The notes under the pieces: model-generated | What the model saw: only the letters and a program-made list of their open reading frames with translations | Database searches by the model: none | What the model was told of the DNA's origin: nothing | Shown here: positions 1 to 8,918 of the stretch, one piece after another | Position numbering within the stretch: position 1 is the first letter of the stretch | Layout of the letters: each line of letters opens with the position of its first letter | Position numbers and translations under genes: made by a program | Source of the DNA: CAVZZV01 sp963779845 | Lineage (GTDB): Bacteria; Bacteroidota; Bacteroidia; Bacteroidales; GCA-2748055 | NCBI GenBank assembly: GCA_963779845.1 | Contig: CAVZZV010000004.1 | Location: forward strand, 1 to 34,439 | Direction of reading: 5' to 3' | DNA: 34,439 nt

Positions 1-1
1 A

Positions 2-112
2 GAGGACTCCCCCTGGCCATTGCCATATCAACATATCCATTTTAGGTGTCGCCAGTGCAGTGGTATCTTTGTCCAGCACCACTCCATTTCCCTTGAAAAA
101 TACCCGATTTAA
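2..112 (-). other. Open frame running off the left edge, unidentified
   Basis: A minus-strand frame is open for 37 codons from just after two tandem TAA codons (113-118) to the window edge. It has no ATG near its beginning and contains the readable stretch GNGVVLDKDTTALATPKMD. It lies downstream of the transporter pseudogene in the same orientation, so it could be the start, or a decayed piece, of the next gene of that transcription unit. I do not recognise the family. Given the erosion of the neighbouring 600 bases, it may itself be a remnant. Confidence 0.25.
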
Positions 113-171
113 TTATTACGAAGGTTGGTCCTTCAGGATTCAGAACATGAAAATATATTCAATGCTCAATT

Positions 172-1191
172 TCATATCCGATTGGATTTCAATGAGTAGA
201 TTTCCGAAATAATCATTAATGATCCCCCCAGAAGGTAAAACAGGAACATCTGCACAAAAAAAAGCTGTAAACATTTTTTTCACCTTTCAATAATTCTTCC
301 TAATAAATATTCCCCAGAGACCAGCTATCAATAAATAGGTCCCCCGTCCTAGTTCATAGGACATACATATGCGAGTCTGGCTCGATGTTATGATATTGAG
401 GGTCTTACTTAGATTATGTTAACCCTCCCAGATGCCTACCATGTGAAGTCTTAAATATCCCCTGGTGAAACAGTCCCGGTAAATAACCTTTTCGCCTGTA
501 GGTGGCCAGTACGGCAAAATTGAATTCCAGACGAAATTCGAGATAAAAATTCCGAATGTAAAAATCACTGAGGCCGTGTAGGGAGTGCATTACCTGTTTC
601 AGGCATGCTGAAGTCCCATCAGGAATCGGCTACAAAGCGGTAGAAGAATATAAGAGATACCGGCAAGAATCGAAATACCAATTCCTTTAAAAGTAGTTTT
701 TCCTTCGCTTGAAGATTTTTTTCTGAAGCTAAAGCATCGAGAATAATTGCAACGGTGACCAAGCCTACTCCGGCAAATGAGATCACTGGATTACCAAGGG
801 GTTCTGCCATGTAATTTGGGATGACACCCAGGACCAGTGCCAGACCAATCCCTATGGGAAAAGCAACCGCCATTCCTGCCATGTCTATGGCCACTACCAG
901 CAGGATGTTAGCAATATTGAAAATGACACCCCCAATGAGTGCGTTTCCGAAACTTGAGCCGGAACCCTGCATCAGATCAGGTATAAAACTTCTTCCTTCA
1001 CTGCCGTTACTGCCCATGGTAAAAGCGAGAATCAGAGAAAGAATAAGCACGCCAATGGCGTAATCCCAGTAAAATAATTGGAACGACCATTGTTTTGAGG
1101 CTAATTTCTGGGTATTTGCCCAGGATCCCCAGCATAGCATTGTTATGATACAGAGAACAACAGCCCAGGGATATGAATCTACTGTAAACAT
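172..1191 (-). pseudogene. Eroded DMT/GRP-family sugar transporter
   Basis: The first 170 or so residues read cleanly (619-1191) and show a multi-helix permease: a start like MFTVDSYPWAVVLCIITMLCWGSW, then hydrophobic helices with FPIGIGLALVLG. This resembles the glucose/ribose-uptake-like (GRP) carriers of the drug/metabolite transporter superfamily. Downstream the homology continues but hops frame. GKTTFKGIGISILAGIS is in a second frame near 640-690, YRFVADS returns to the first frame and ends in TGA, and TFGIFISNFVWNSIL follows near 510-560. SSQT...GLWGIFI lies near 300-400, and FYLLGGSLMIISEIYS runs to a TGA at 172-174. Start and final stop are in the same frame, 340 codons apart, about the normal family length. 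Several frameshifts and stops therefore break a once full-length gene. Its promoter region carries the LacI-type operator at 1216-1231. Errors at a contig end are the main alternative to true decay. Confidence 0.75.
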
Positions 1192-1215
1192 GATTATAAG
1201 TTTATAGGTTAAAAT

Positions 1216-1231
1216 GCTCTAACGTTTGTGC
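1216..1231. promoter_or_regulatory. Candidate LacI-family operator upstream of the transporter
   Basis: GCTCTAACGTTTGTGC matches the ideal palindrome GCACAAACGTTTGTGC (the right half mirrored) at 14 of 16 positions and has the central CG typical of LacI-family operators. From 1221 to 1246 the sequence is identical over 26 bases to 7654-7679 upstream of ribokinase, including a following A-rich tract. It lies between the divergent transporter (start 1191) and rhamnosidase (start 1452), so it could control both. Confidence 0.65.
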
Positions 1232-1451
1232 AAGTAAATAAAAAAAAATCAAATTTCCGCTAACTGCTTCGGAAATTTTGCATATTTTCATAAATTTGAG
1301 GGTTTTATAGACGGGCATCTTTGATATTATTGCTGTTGTGGAGTGATTATAAGTTTGTTTATATGCGGTACTTAACTTTCCGCCATCGAATGCTTATTAC
1401 GAATCCTGAAATGACCCGAAATAATCCTTATTCAATGCCCAAAAAAATTAT

Positions 1452-3881
1452 ATGAAATTAAGTTATCTAATTTTTGTTTTGTTTTTATGTTCTTCCTGCA
1501 GTTTTAAAACTGACGATGAAAATATGGCATTCCGGCCAGAGGCAGAATGGATAGCCTTTGAAATTCTTCCCGACAGTATGAAGATCATTCCAGGAGTGCA
1601 TGGCAGGGGAAATCATCTTGGAGAAAAGGGTATCAAACCTGCCATAATTCCTTTGATCAGGAAAGAATTCACCTCCGACGAAGAGATTGCCTCGGCAAAG
1701 ATTAATATCTGCGGACTTGGTCATTACCTGCTGTTTATTAACGGAAAGAAAATCGGGGATCGTTTTCTCAGTCCCGGTTGGAGCCTTTACCAGAAAAAAT
1801 ATTTTTATAATTCATATGATGTTACTGCCCAATTGCACAGGGGTGAAAATGTAATCGGCGCCATGGCAGGTACGGGCTTCTACTATATCAGCAGGGAACG
1901 CTACCGTAAACTTGTCATTGCTTATGGCTATCCGCAGTTGATTTTTGATCTTGCAATTAGTTATAAGGATGGCAGTAGCAGGCATATTGTTTCAGACCGG
2001 AATTGCAGAATATCGCCTTCTCCTATTACCTTTAGCAGTATTTACGGCGGTGAGGACTATGATGCAAGATTGGAACAAAGAGGCTGGAATGCACCGGGAT
2101 TTGATGACAGCAAATGGTATATTCCGGTGATAGTTAAGGACTGAATTAATAAACTGGAGGAAGAAGAAGATTTCCCGGTCAAAGTTATGCAGGAATTTGA
2201 AACAGAGAAGATCCAGAGTTCAGAAACCGGCAGAACAATTTATGATTTCGGGCAAAATGCTTCAGGAATAATTAGAATCCGTGTAAAAGGTAACCGGGGA
2301 TCTGAAGTAATCATCCGTCCTGCTGAACTTCTGGATGAAAAAGGAAACATTACTCAGCGTAGCAGTGGCGGGCCTTACGAACTTCATTATATACTTTCCG
2401 GAAACGGCATGGAAGAATGGCAGCCTTCCTTCAGCTACTATGGTTTCCGGTATGCGGATATTGAGCTTAAGGAAGCTGATACCCTTCAACAAAAAACCGA
2501 TATTTTAAAGGTGGATATGCTTCACACCCGGAATTCCGCTCCTGTTGTAGGTTCTTTTGAATGTTCCGACACATTGCTAAACCGGATATTTGATCTTATA
2601 AACTGGGGGATAAAAAGCAATATGGCCAGTGTAGCCACCGACTGTCCACACCGTGAAAAGCTTGGATGGCTGGAACAAACATACCTTATTGGACCTTCCA
2701 TGCATTATAATTATGACATTCACAGTTTATACCGGAAAATAGTGGATGACATGATGGATTCCCAACTCGAAAACGGACTGGTTCCGGATATTGCCCCGGA
2801 ATACGTACATTTTAAGGATGGTTTTCGCGATTCACCCGAATGGGGAAGTGCAAGCCTTATCATTCCATGGCAGTTGTACATATGGTATGGGGATGAGGAA
2901 GTATTACAACATGCCTGGCCGATGATGAAAAAATATGTTGATTATCTGGGTATGAAATCAGAAAATTATTTACTGAATTACGGGCTTGGGGACTGGTATG
3001 ACCTGGGACCGGAACCCCCCGGAATCTCCCAGCTGACCCCGGTTGCATTAACAGCAAGTTCCATATTTTACTATGATTTGGCCATTATTGCCCGGGTAGC
3101 TGAAAAGCTCGGATTTAAGGAAGAGCTAAAGAATTATACGGAACTTTCGGGAAAAGTAAAAAAAGCATTTCTCGAAAAATTTTATGATCCAACCACAGGT
3201 GCATGTGCTACCGGAAGCCAGACTTCCTACGCCATGGCCTTATATACGGGCCTGATTCCCCTGGAGGACAGGCTGAAGGTTCTGGAAAATCTCGTAGATT
3301 CCATTCAGGCAAATGATTATGCACTTACCTCCGGAGATATCGGTTATCATTTTCTGGTGAGGGTATTGAGTCAATATGGCCGTTCCGATGTTTTATACCG
3401 GATGAATAACCGGGTTGATCGTCCCGGATATGGATACCAGCTGGTTAAGGGAGCCACAGCACTGACAGAAAGCTGGAAAGCCCTTCCCACATCCTCTAAT
3501 AATCACATGATGCTGGGTCATCTGATGGAATGGTTCTATAGCGGCCCCGGGGGAATTTATCAGGATCCTTCCTCCCCTGCCTACAGAAATATTATTATTG
3601 CTCCCAAACCGGTAGGAAATATGAAATGGGTAAAATGCAGCTTCCAAGCACCGGGAGGACTTATTTCTACCGATTGGGAGATCGTGAATGATACTTTCAG
3701 GCTGAGGCTGGAAATCCCGGAAAAAAGCAGTGCCAAATTAATCCTACCGGATGATTTTCCGGTGCTTGTGAGAATTTATAATCAGGAAAAGGAAAAGGAA
3801 TTTAAAATCAAAAATGCTGCTGGAGAAGTAAGCCTGGATGCAGGACGCTATCTCATTGAAGCGGGGCGAAAAAAACGGTAA
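1452..3881 (+). pseudogene. Alpha-L-rhamnosidase (GH78) lipoprotein interrupted by an in-frame TGA
   Basis: Two open stretches, 1452-2144 and 2187-3881, share one frame and are separated only by a TGA at 2142-2144, so this was one gene of 809 codons. The N-terminus (MKLSYLIFVLFLCSSCSFK) is a lipoprotein signal with Cys16 as the likely lipidated residue. A beta-sandwich domain follows (ICGLGHYLLFINGKKIGDRFLSPGW), then the (alpha/alpha)6 catalytic domain. The latter has ATDCPHREKLGWLEQ at about codons 395-409 and PEWGSA, the regions holding the acidic catalytic residues of GH78. The C-terminal part has GATALTESW and MLGHLMEWFYSGPGGI. The family releases terminal alpha-L-rhamnose from polysaccharides or glycosides outside the cell. 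The TGA falls in the linker between the sandwich and the next domain. Restart at ATG 2187 would give a protein without a signal peptide. It converges with the esterase, whose stop is 6 bases away. Confidence 0.85.
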
Positions 3882-3887
3882 AAAGGC

Positions 3888-5099
3888 TTATTGTTTTATA
3901 AAGTATTTTACCTCTGTCGAACCATTCCTGTATAGGATTTTTACAAACATTAACCCACTACCCAGAGAATGTATGTCCAGATTACTATATCCGGAATTAA
4001 GGCTGAATGAACGTTGTGCTTTCCCTTCAGGAGAAAAAATAACTACTGATTCAATTATCCGGTCGGAAAAAACTACAAGATTTTCACCGGCAGGATTGGG
4101 ATAAATCCTGGTGCCGGTTATTTTCCTTTCTGCTAGAGAGGCAGGATTATTGCCTATTAAAAAGCCTTTTTCATCAAGAAAATTTTTCATAAAGTAGCAG
4201 CAGTAAATAAAATCACGATGGCCTGTGCCGCTTTTGCTTTCAGCATAATTTCCGAAACCGTGGCCTCTTCCGTCAAATATGTAAAGTTGGTTTTCACATC
4301 CGCGGGATTCATATCTCAGATCCCATTCTTTCATGCCGCCTATGGGGACCAGGTTGTCGGAAGAACCGCTCATCAGAAGGGATGGGACGGAATGACATTC
4401 TGAATCAATATGCTGAAGAGGAGAAAGTCTCAGCCAGTCATCTCCCAAAAGATTATGCCCCTCGACCCAGCCATCTGAAGAAAGATCTATTGCCGGATTC
4501 TGGAGTATTAAGGCATTCGGAACTTCAGAAATATTTATATTCTCTCCTTCCGCATCAAATCCTTCAATATAAACCGTACTTGCTGCGAGATGACCACCTG
4601 CACTCATACCCACAGCCACAATTTTGGTAGTATCAACATTCAGATTTTCATAGTTTTTCCTGATATAGCGGATAGCCGATTTTACATCTTCCACTTCATC
4701 CTGTGGAGTAACAACCGAACCATCATTAAATACCCGGTATTCCACTGCAATACCTGTAAAACCAAGTGTGGAAAAATACCATGCATATTGTAAATGCTGA
4801 TTCAGCGCCCTTGTCTGCCAGGATCCTCCGTGGATAAATACAAGGCAGGGCCTCAAACCGGTTCCGGTTTTGCTGTTGATGATTCTCATACTCAGTTGTT
4901 TCCAGCCAAGATCCTTATAGGTTATGATGTTATCCCAGGAATTTACATTATCGAGACTTTGAGTATCAAAATTATTGAAATACTCCTGGGCTGCGGGATC
5001 ATTCTCAAAGACAGAATCTGCATCAAATCCCTGTGAATAAATCTTCAGGGGCAGACAGAAAATCAAAATCAGGAAGAGACATTTTCTAAATGAATGCAT
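3888..5099 (-). CDS. Secreted alpha/beta-hydrolase esterase with T9SS sorting domain
   Basis: This 403-residue protein has a Sec signal peptide (about residues 1-22, ending IYSQG) and an alpha/beta-hydrolase fold of the acetyl/feruloyl-esterase-like (BD-FAE) group. The oxyanion motif HGG is at 90-92 and the nucleophile is Ser166 in GMSAG. The likely acid is Asp248 in SGSSDNLVP and the likely catalytic His280 is in GRGHGFGN. The last 75 residues start with RIYPNPAGENLVVFS and form a type A C-terminal sorting domain, so it should be exported by the type IX system and released or anchored at the surface. A deacetylating or deferuloylating role on plant-type glycans fits the neighbouring rhamnosidase but is inferred. 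It begins two bases after the stop of the upstream ADP-ribosylglycohydrolase-like gene, implying translational coupling. Confidence 0.88.
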   Translation of the reverse strand: MHSFRKCLFLILIFCLPLKIYSQGFDADSVFENDPAAQEYFNNFDTQSLDNVNSWDNIITYKDLGWKQLSMRIINSKTGTGLRPCLVFIHGGSWQTRALNQHLQYAWYFSTLGFTGIAVEYRVFNDGSVVTPQDEVEDVKSAIRYIRKNYENLNVDTTKIVAVGMSAGGHLAASTVYIEGFDAEGENINISEVPNALILQNPAIDLSSDGWVEGHNLLGDDWLRLSPLQHIDSECHSVPSLLMSGSSDNLVPIGGMKEWDLRYESRGCENQLYIFDGRGHGFGNYAESKSGTGHRDFIYCCYFMKNFLDEKGFLIGNNPASLAERKITGTRIYPNPAGENLVVFSDRIIESVVIFSPEGKAQRSFSLNSGYSNLDIHSLGSGLMFVKILYRNGSTEVKYFIKQ

Positions 5100-5101
5100 T
5101 T

Positions 5102-6643
5102 CTAAAAACGTTTTTCTTTCGGTTTATTATCATAAATTACTGCATATTTAATTTCAGGTCGCGCGTTTTCAAGAGGGTTAAGTATTTCAATTACCACCTT
5201 ATGTTTACCAGGTTCAAGCTGGTACTTCCAGAAAGGGGTGAATCTTCTCTTGTCAGCCTGAGTGGGAAGCGATACTTCTTCTGCCAGTTTACCGTCTATA
5301 TACATGCGTGTTTCGTAGGTGTAATTCCTGTCTTTAATATTTGGCGGTGCTGCCAGTGCAAACCCGATTCCCTCAAACTCAAAGCTGATTCTGTCATTAG
5401 TCTGCCGGGGAATAACCCTGTACACGGGATAATGGTCCTTAAAAGATACTTCCAGCGGAATGGTTTCCGGCTCCTGTAATTTTATTACAAGTTGATCCTC
5501 CTTCACTTCGCCTCCGTTTCTTCTGATCATTTCCTTTGCATGCTTGTAAGACATTTCAATGGCATCGTTCAGGGAAATACTGGTTCCCATGAAAGGTGTA
5601 TCCTTCACTTCATCCAGACCCTGTAACCAGAATTCCGGAATGGCATCGTATCCGGTAATAGAGGCAAGAACTCCCCCGGCAGTACCGGGATTGCAGTCGG
5701 CATCATCACCACAGCGTGTGGAAATTTCGTAGGTACGTGTAAAATCCCCGTCTCCGTATAACAAACCAATGGTTACCCATGCGGCATTAATTTTGGCATC
5801 AATATTAAAAGGTTCGAATACCCCCAGGGGAGAACCTATGTCTTCTCCCCATTTCTGACTGGTTTTGAACCAGGTTGATTTCCAGTCGTCGGGATTCTCT
5901 TCATGCCATTTTACAACATCACTTATGCATCCGGCGAATTTGCTCTCCGGAGGAATGACAGACAGGGCTTTTTTCACGATATTTTCAATATCGCTGACAT
6001 CGTAACTAAGGAGCGCTTCCGAATACAAAGCAGCTACATATACGCCCCCGTAATATCCGTCCCCATAATTCATTATATGACCGACCTTATCACATATCTC
6101 CACTGCTGAATTTACCATTCCCGGTGACATCAGACCTATAAAATCTGATTCTATCTGAAAATCAATATCATCGGCACAGGGATTATTGAGCCAGTGACCC
6201 GAGGCAGGTGGCTTCAGTCCGTTTTGAATATTATACCGTGCCGACTGGTTGGCAAACCACAGTTTATAGTCGGCCGTGGCAAAAGATTTAGCGAAGCTTT
6301 CTGCCGGTGCATCTATACCTTCCTGTTCGATGACATTCATAAATGACAGATCCATGTAGATATCGTCATAGGTTCCCGGCCGTTCCCGGAATTCAACCGA
6401 AAAGGAGGAATCGTTCCATTCAAGGGGTCTGTAATCATGGATCATGGAAGAATTATATTTGAATTCCACCGGGACGCCAAAAGTTACTCCGATTGCCTGG
6501 GCTGTCCAGGCTCCCTTTATTTTATTTTTCAATACCGCATTACTTATGGTAACAGTTTTCTTTTGACTATCGGTGGTTTCCTTCCCGAAACAGGAAGTGA
6601 ATCCGATAATCAGTGCCGACAATATTAATACTGAATTTTTCAT
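5102..6643 (-). CDS. Lipoprotein of the ADP-ribosylglycohydrolase family
   Basis: The 513-residue product starts with a lipoprotein-like signal (LIIGFTSC, Cys18). A DraG/ARH-type all-helical domain covers about residues 35-375. Metal-site motifs are TYDDIYMD (Asp93-Asp94) and RCGDDADCNPGTAGG (310-323), matching the two acidic clusters that hold the dinuclear metal centre in this family. The last 130 residues look like an added beta domain (MYIDGKLAEEVSLP). Family members cleave ADP-ribose-protein or related N/O-ribosyl bonds and are usually cytosolic. This one should be in the periplasm or on the outer membrane. It sits between ribokinase (66 bases upstream) and the esterase (2 bases downstream), suggesting that it frees ribose or a riboside for uptake. 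The true substrate cannot be read from sequence. Confidence 0.85.
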   Translation of the reverse strand: MKNSVLILSALIIGFTSCFGKETTDSQKKTVTISNAVLKNKIKGAWTAQAIGVTFGVPVEFKYNSSMIHDYRPLEWNDSSFSVEFRERPGTYDDIYMDLSFMNVIEQEGIDAPAESFAKSFATADYKLWFANQSARYNIQNGLKPPASGHWLNNPCADDIDFQIESDFIGLMSPGMVNSAVEICDKVGHIMNYGDGYYGGVYVAALYSEALLSYDVSDIENIVKKALSVIPPESKFAGCISDVVKWHEENPDDWKSTWFKTSQKWGEDIGSPLGVFEPFNIDAKINAAWVTIGLLYGDGDFTRTYEISTRCGDDADCNPGTAGGVLASITGYDAIPEFWLQGLDEVKDTPFMGTSISLNDAIEMSYKHAKEMIRRNGGEVKEDQLVIKLQEPETIPLEVSFKDHYPVYRVIPRQTNDRISFEFEGIGFALAAPPNIKDRNYTYETRMYIDGKLAEEVSLPTQADKRRFTPFWKYQLEPGKHKVVIEILNPLENARPEIKYAVIYDNKPKEKRF

Positions 6644-6709
6644 TGCACTTATATTTTATATTTCTCAACTATTTTTTTATAAACTTCATTTTTCTTCCGT
6701 CTCCTGTAT

Positions 6710-7612
6710 TCATGAAATTTCTCCTATGAAAGGAATAGAGCTTGAAGCACCCAGGCGTGTTACCGACAAGGCAGCTGCTTTGTTAGCCAGCTGAACCGCT
6801 TTGTCGAGGGATTCACCTCTGGCCACTGATACCGCCAGGTACCCGTTAAAAGTATCTCCTGCTGCCGTAGTATCGACAGCCTCCACCTTTTGACCTTCCT
6901 GGTGTTTTTGCTGTCCGTTTTCAGAAAATAGAACACCTGATTTTCCGAGTGTAATAATGATACTGTTAATACCCAGATTTTGCAGTTCCTTTATCAGCTC
7001 AGGACTTCCTATTGTTTCAGGTACTGCAGCAATTTTTGCTGCTTCATTTTCATTCGGGGTTATCAGTTTCACCAGTTTTAAATATCCGGGATCGAGTTGC
7101 TCCAAAGGGGCAGGGGCAGGGTTTAGAATCACGGGTATATTCTTTTCTCTGGCTATTTCAAGAGTTTTATAAACAGTTTTCACCGGGATTTCCAGCTGCA
7201 TAAGCACCACATCGGCTGAGAGGATGGCTTCTCTGTTTTTCTCGATATCTTCGGGAAGTAAATGGCTGTTGGCTCCCGGAGCAACAGATATGCTGTTTTC
7301 TCCCGAATCGGCCACATTAATCATTGCTACACCAGAGGGAACATCCCGGACAATTTTTATCCGGTTAATATCAATTCCTTCCTTCCTGTAAAATTCCAGA
7401 GAGTTTTTTCCAAATGAATCATCACCGATACAGCATATGAAAGTAACCTGTCCACCTGCTCTTGCAGCTGCCACGGCCTGGTTGGCACCTTTCCCTCCAT
7501 GTACAATATGGAAACCTTTTCCGAGAATGGTTTCACCCGGAAGAGGCAAATGATCAACCTTTATGATCATATCTGTATTGGAACTTCCTACAACAACTAT
7601 TCTTGGTTTCAT
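6710..7612 (-). CDS. rbsK: Ribokinase
   Basis: This is a 300-residue PfkB-family sugar kinase, normal length for ribokinase, which makes ribose-5-phosphate from ribose and ATP in the cytoplasm. The N-terminal substrate region has VVGSSNTDMIIKVDHLP and the glycine motif HGGKGANQAVAAARAGG (about 38-54). The C-terminal signature TTAAGDTFNGYLAV holds the anion-hole glycine and the catalytic Asp253. NPAPAP and ITPNENEA are further ribokinase-type motifs. It is the first gene of an operon that continues into the ADP-ribosylglycohydrolase-like lipoprotein and the esterase. A LacI-type operator lies about 40 bases upstream of its ATG. A related PfkB specificity such as deoxyribose is possible, but the overall pattern fits RbsK best. 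Confidence 0.9.
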   Translation of the reverse strand: MKPRIVVVGSSNTDMIIKVDHLPLPGETILGKGFHIVHGGKGANQAVAAARAGGQVTFICCIGDDSFGKNSLEFYRKEGIDINRIKIVRDVPSGVAMINVADSGENSISVAPGANSHLLPEDIEKNREAILSADVVLMQLEIPVKTVYKTLEIAREKNIPVILNPAPAPLEQLDPGYLKLVKLITPNENEAAKIAAVPETIGSPELIKELQNLGINSIIITLGKSGVLFSENGQQKHQEGQKVEAVDTTAAGDTFNGYLAVSVARGESLDKAVQLANKAAALSVTRLGASSSIPFIGEIS

Positions 7613-7648
7613 GAAAAAAATTATTAAGAATAAAATATATCAATATAA

Positions 7649-7664
7649 GCGACAACGTTTGTGC
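7649..7664. promoter_or_regulatory. Candidate LacI-family operator upstream of rbsK
   Basis: GCGACAACGTTTGTGC fits the palindrome GCACAAACGTTTGTGC at 13 of 16 positions. Together with its flank it repeats the transporter operator region exactly over 26 bases (7654-7679). It lies 37 bases upstream of the rbsK ATG and next to the end of the LacI gene. A TTG within the site, read on the minus strand, could serve as a -33 element, so a bound repressor would block initiation. Confidence 0.7.
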
Positions 7665-7687
7665 AAGTAAATAAAAAAAGAGCAATT

Positions 7688-8728
7688 TTAAGAAGATTTT
7701 CTTAAATTTTTTACAGAGCTTCTGATTATAAGGTTGGTTTTCAGCTTAATATTGAGGGATTTCTTGCTGTAATTTTTATTTTCAATTTTATTTATAATTA
7801 CGTTCACTGCCAGTTGTCCCATCTCACTTTTTTTCTGTTCTATGGTGGTGAGCGGTGTTTCCATAAAGGCCGAATAGGGTTGTTCATCATAAGATATCAG
7901 TGAAACATCTTCAGGTATTTTCAATCCTATTTCGGTTAATGCTTTTATTACTCCAAGACTAATAAGGTTGCTCAGGGCAAAAATGGCCGTGGGCGGTTCA
8001 TCCTGACTAAAAAGTATTCTTGTCTGTTTATAGCCATTCTCAGTACTGAAATTCTCTCCGATAATAAATGATTTATCAAGCGGAATATGGTGTTTTTTTA
8101 ATGCCTGAATGTAACCTAAAACCCTCTCTTTATTGGGTTGACTATCTTTAATTCCCTGAATGCAGGCAATATTTTTATGACCCATTGAAATCAGATGATT
8201 TACCGCATCGAATGCCCCCTGGTAATTGTCGGAGGTAATATATGGAAGATCCACGTCTGGGAAATACCTGTCTATAATAACCATCGGTAAACCAGTTTCA
8301 TAAACTTCAACCAAATGTTCAAATTCAGTTCCTACCGGAGCAATGATTATACCTTCAACTTTATGTCCCTGTAGGAGGTTGAATAGTTCTCTTTCCACAT
8401 TAATATCCTCATTACTGTCAAAAAGCAGGATCGAAAAATTCTTGGATCTTGCTTCCATTTCAATACTTTTGGCTATGTCTGCGAAGAAAGGATTGGCAAT
8501 ATCCGGGATGATCAGGCCAAGGGTTTCAGTTTTATCGGTTTTTAATCCGCGGGCAATTTTATTGGGTATATAATTATGTTCCTTCGCTGCCTTAAGAACT
8601 CTTTCTTTCGTTTTGCTGCTTATTCTGTAGGTTTCCGCTTTACCGTTGAGAACCCTGGATACTGTAGTAATCGAAAGACCGATGAAATCGGCCAGTTCAC
8701 GTATATTGGCAACACTTTTTTTAGCCAT
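7688..8728 (-). CDS. LacI-family transcriptional regulator
   Basis: This 346-residue protein has the standard LacI architecture. The N-terminal helix-turn-helix (about residues 8-27, IRELADFIGLSITTVSRVLNG) is followed by the hinge helix region YIPNKIARGLKTDKT. A periplasmic-binding-protein-like effector domain starts at TLGLIIPDIANPFFADIAKSIE. The effector domain has the RYFPDVDLPYITSDNYQGAF and SYDEQPYSAFMETPLTTIEQ segments normal for sugar-responsive members. It lies directly upstream of ribokinase on the same strand, 75 bases apart, and similar operators lie before the transporter, rbsK and its own gene. It most likely represses the ribose-type regulon until a sugar or sugar phosphate binds. 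The effector is inferred from context only. Confidence 0.93.
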   Translation of the reverse strand: MAKKSVANIRELADFIGLSITTVSRVLNGKAETYRISSKTKERVLKAAKEHNYIPNKIARGLKTDKTETLGLIIPDIANPFFADIAKSIEMEARSKNFSILLFDSNEDINVERELFNLLQGHKVEGIIIAPVGTEFEHLVEVYETGLPMVIIDRYFPDVDLPYITSDNYQGAFDAVNHLISMGHKNIACIQGIKDSQPNKERVLGYIQALKKHHIPLDKSFIIGENFSTENGYKQTRILFSQDEPPTAIFALSNLISLGVIKALTEIGLKIPEDVSLISYDEQPYSAFMETPLTTIEQKKSEMGQLAVNVIINKIENKNYSKKSLNIKLKTNLIIRSSVKNLRKSS

Positions 8729-8889
8729 CTAATTTGTATTCAGATTAAAAATCTCCCTGAGAGAGACAACAAAAATAATTATTTCCGTTTTTTAAAGCCA
8801 TACGACATGAAATTTATACCTTTAATTTATATTCTTTCCATTTTAAATTCAATCACAATTTAAGAAAAAAAATCAAATTACCCACTTTT

Positions 8890-8905
8890 GCATAAACGTC
8901 TGTTT
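8890..8905. promoter_or_regulatory. Candidate autoregulatory LacI operator
   Basis: GCATAAACGTCTGTTT matches the palindrome GCACAAACGTTTGTGC at 12 of 16 positions and keeps the central AAACGT core. It lies about 160 bases upstream of the lacI ATG, so it could mediate autoregulation. It is the weakest of the three candidate sites and abuts the IS256 remnant. Confidence 0.45.
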
Positions 8906-8918
8906 AATTTTATTTTCA

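Noticed and set aside
2142..2144. UGA recoding (selenocysteine or a reassigned code)
   Set aside because: Other genes here end in TGA at normal lengths (for example cydA and tamB). The position is in a linker with no Cys/Sec expectation, and no SECIS-like hairpin was evident just downstream.
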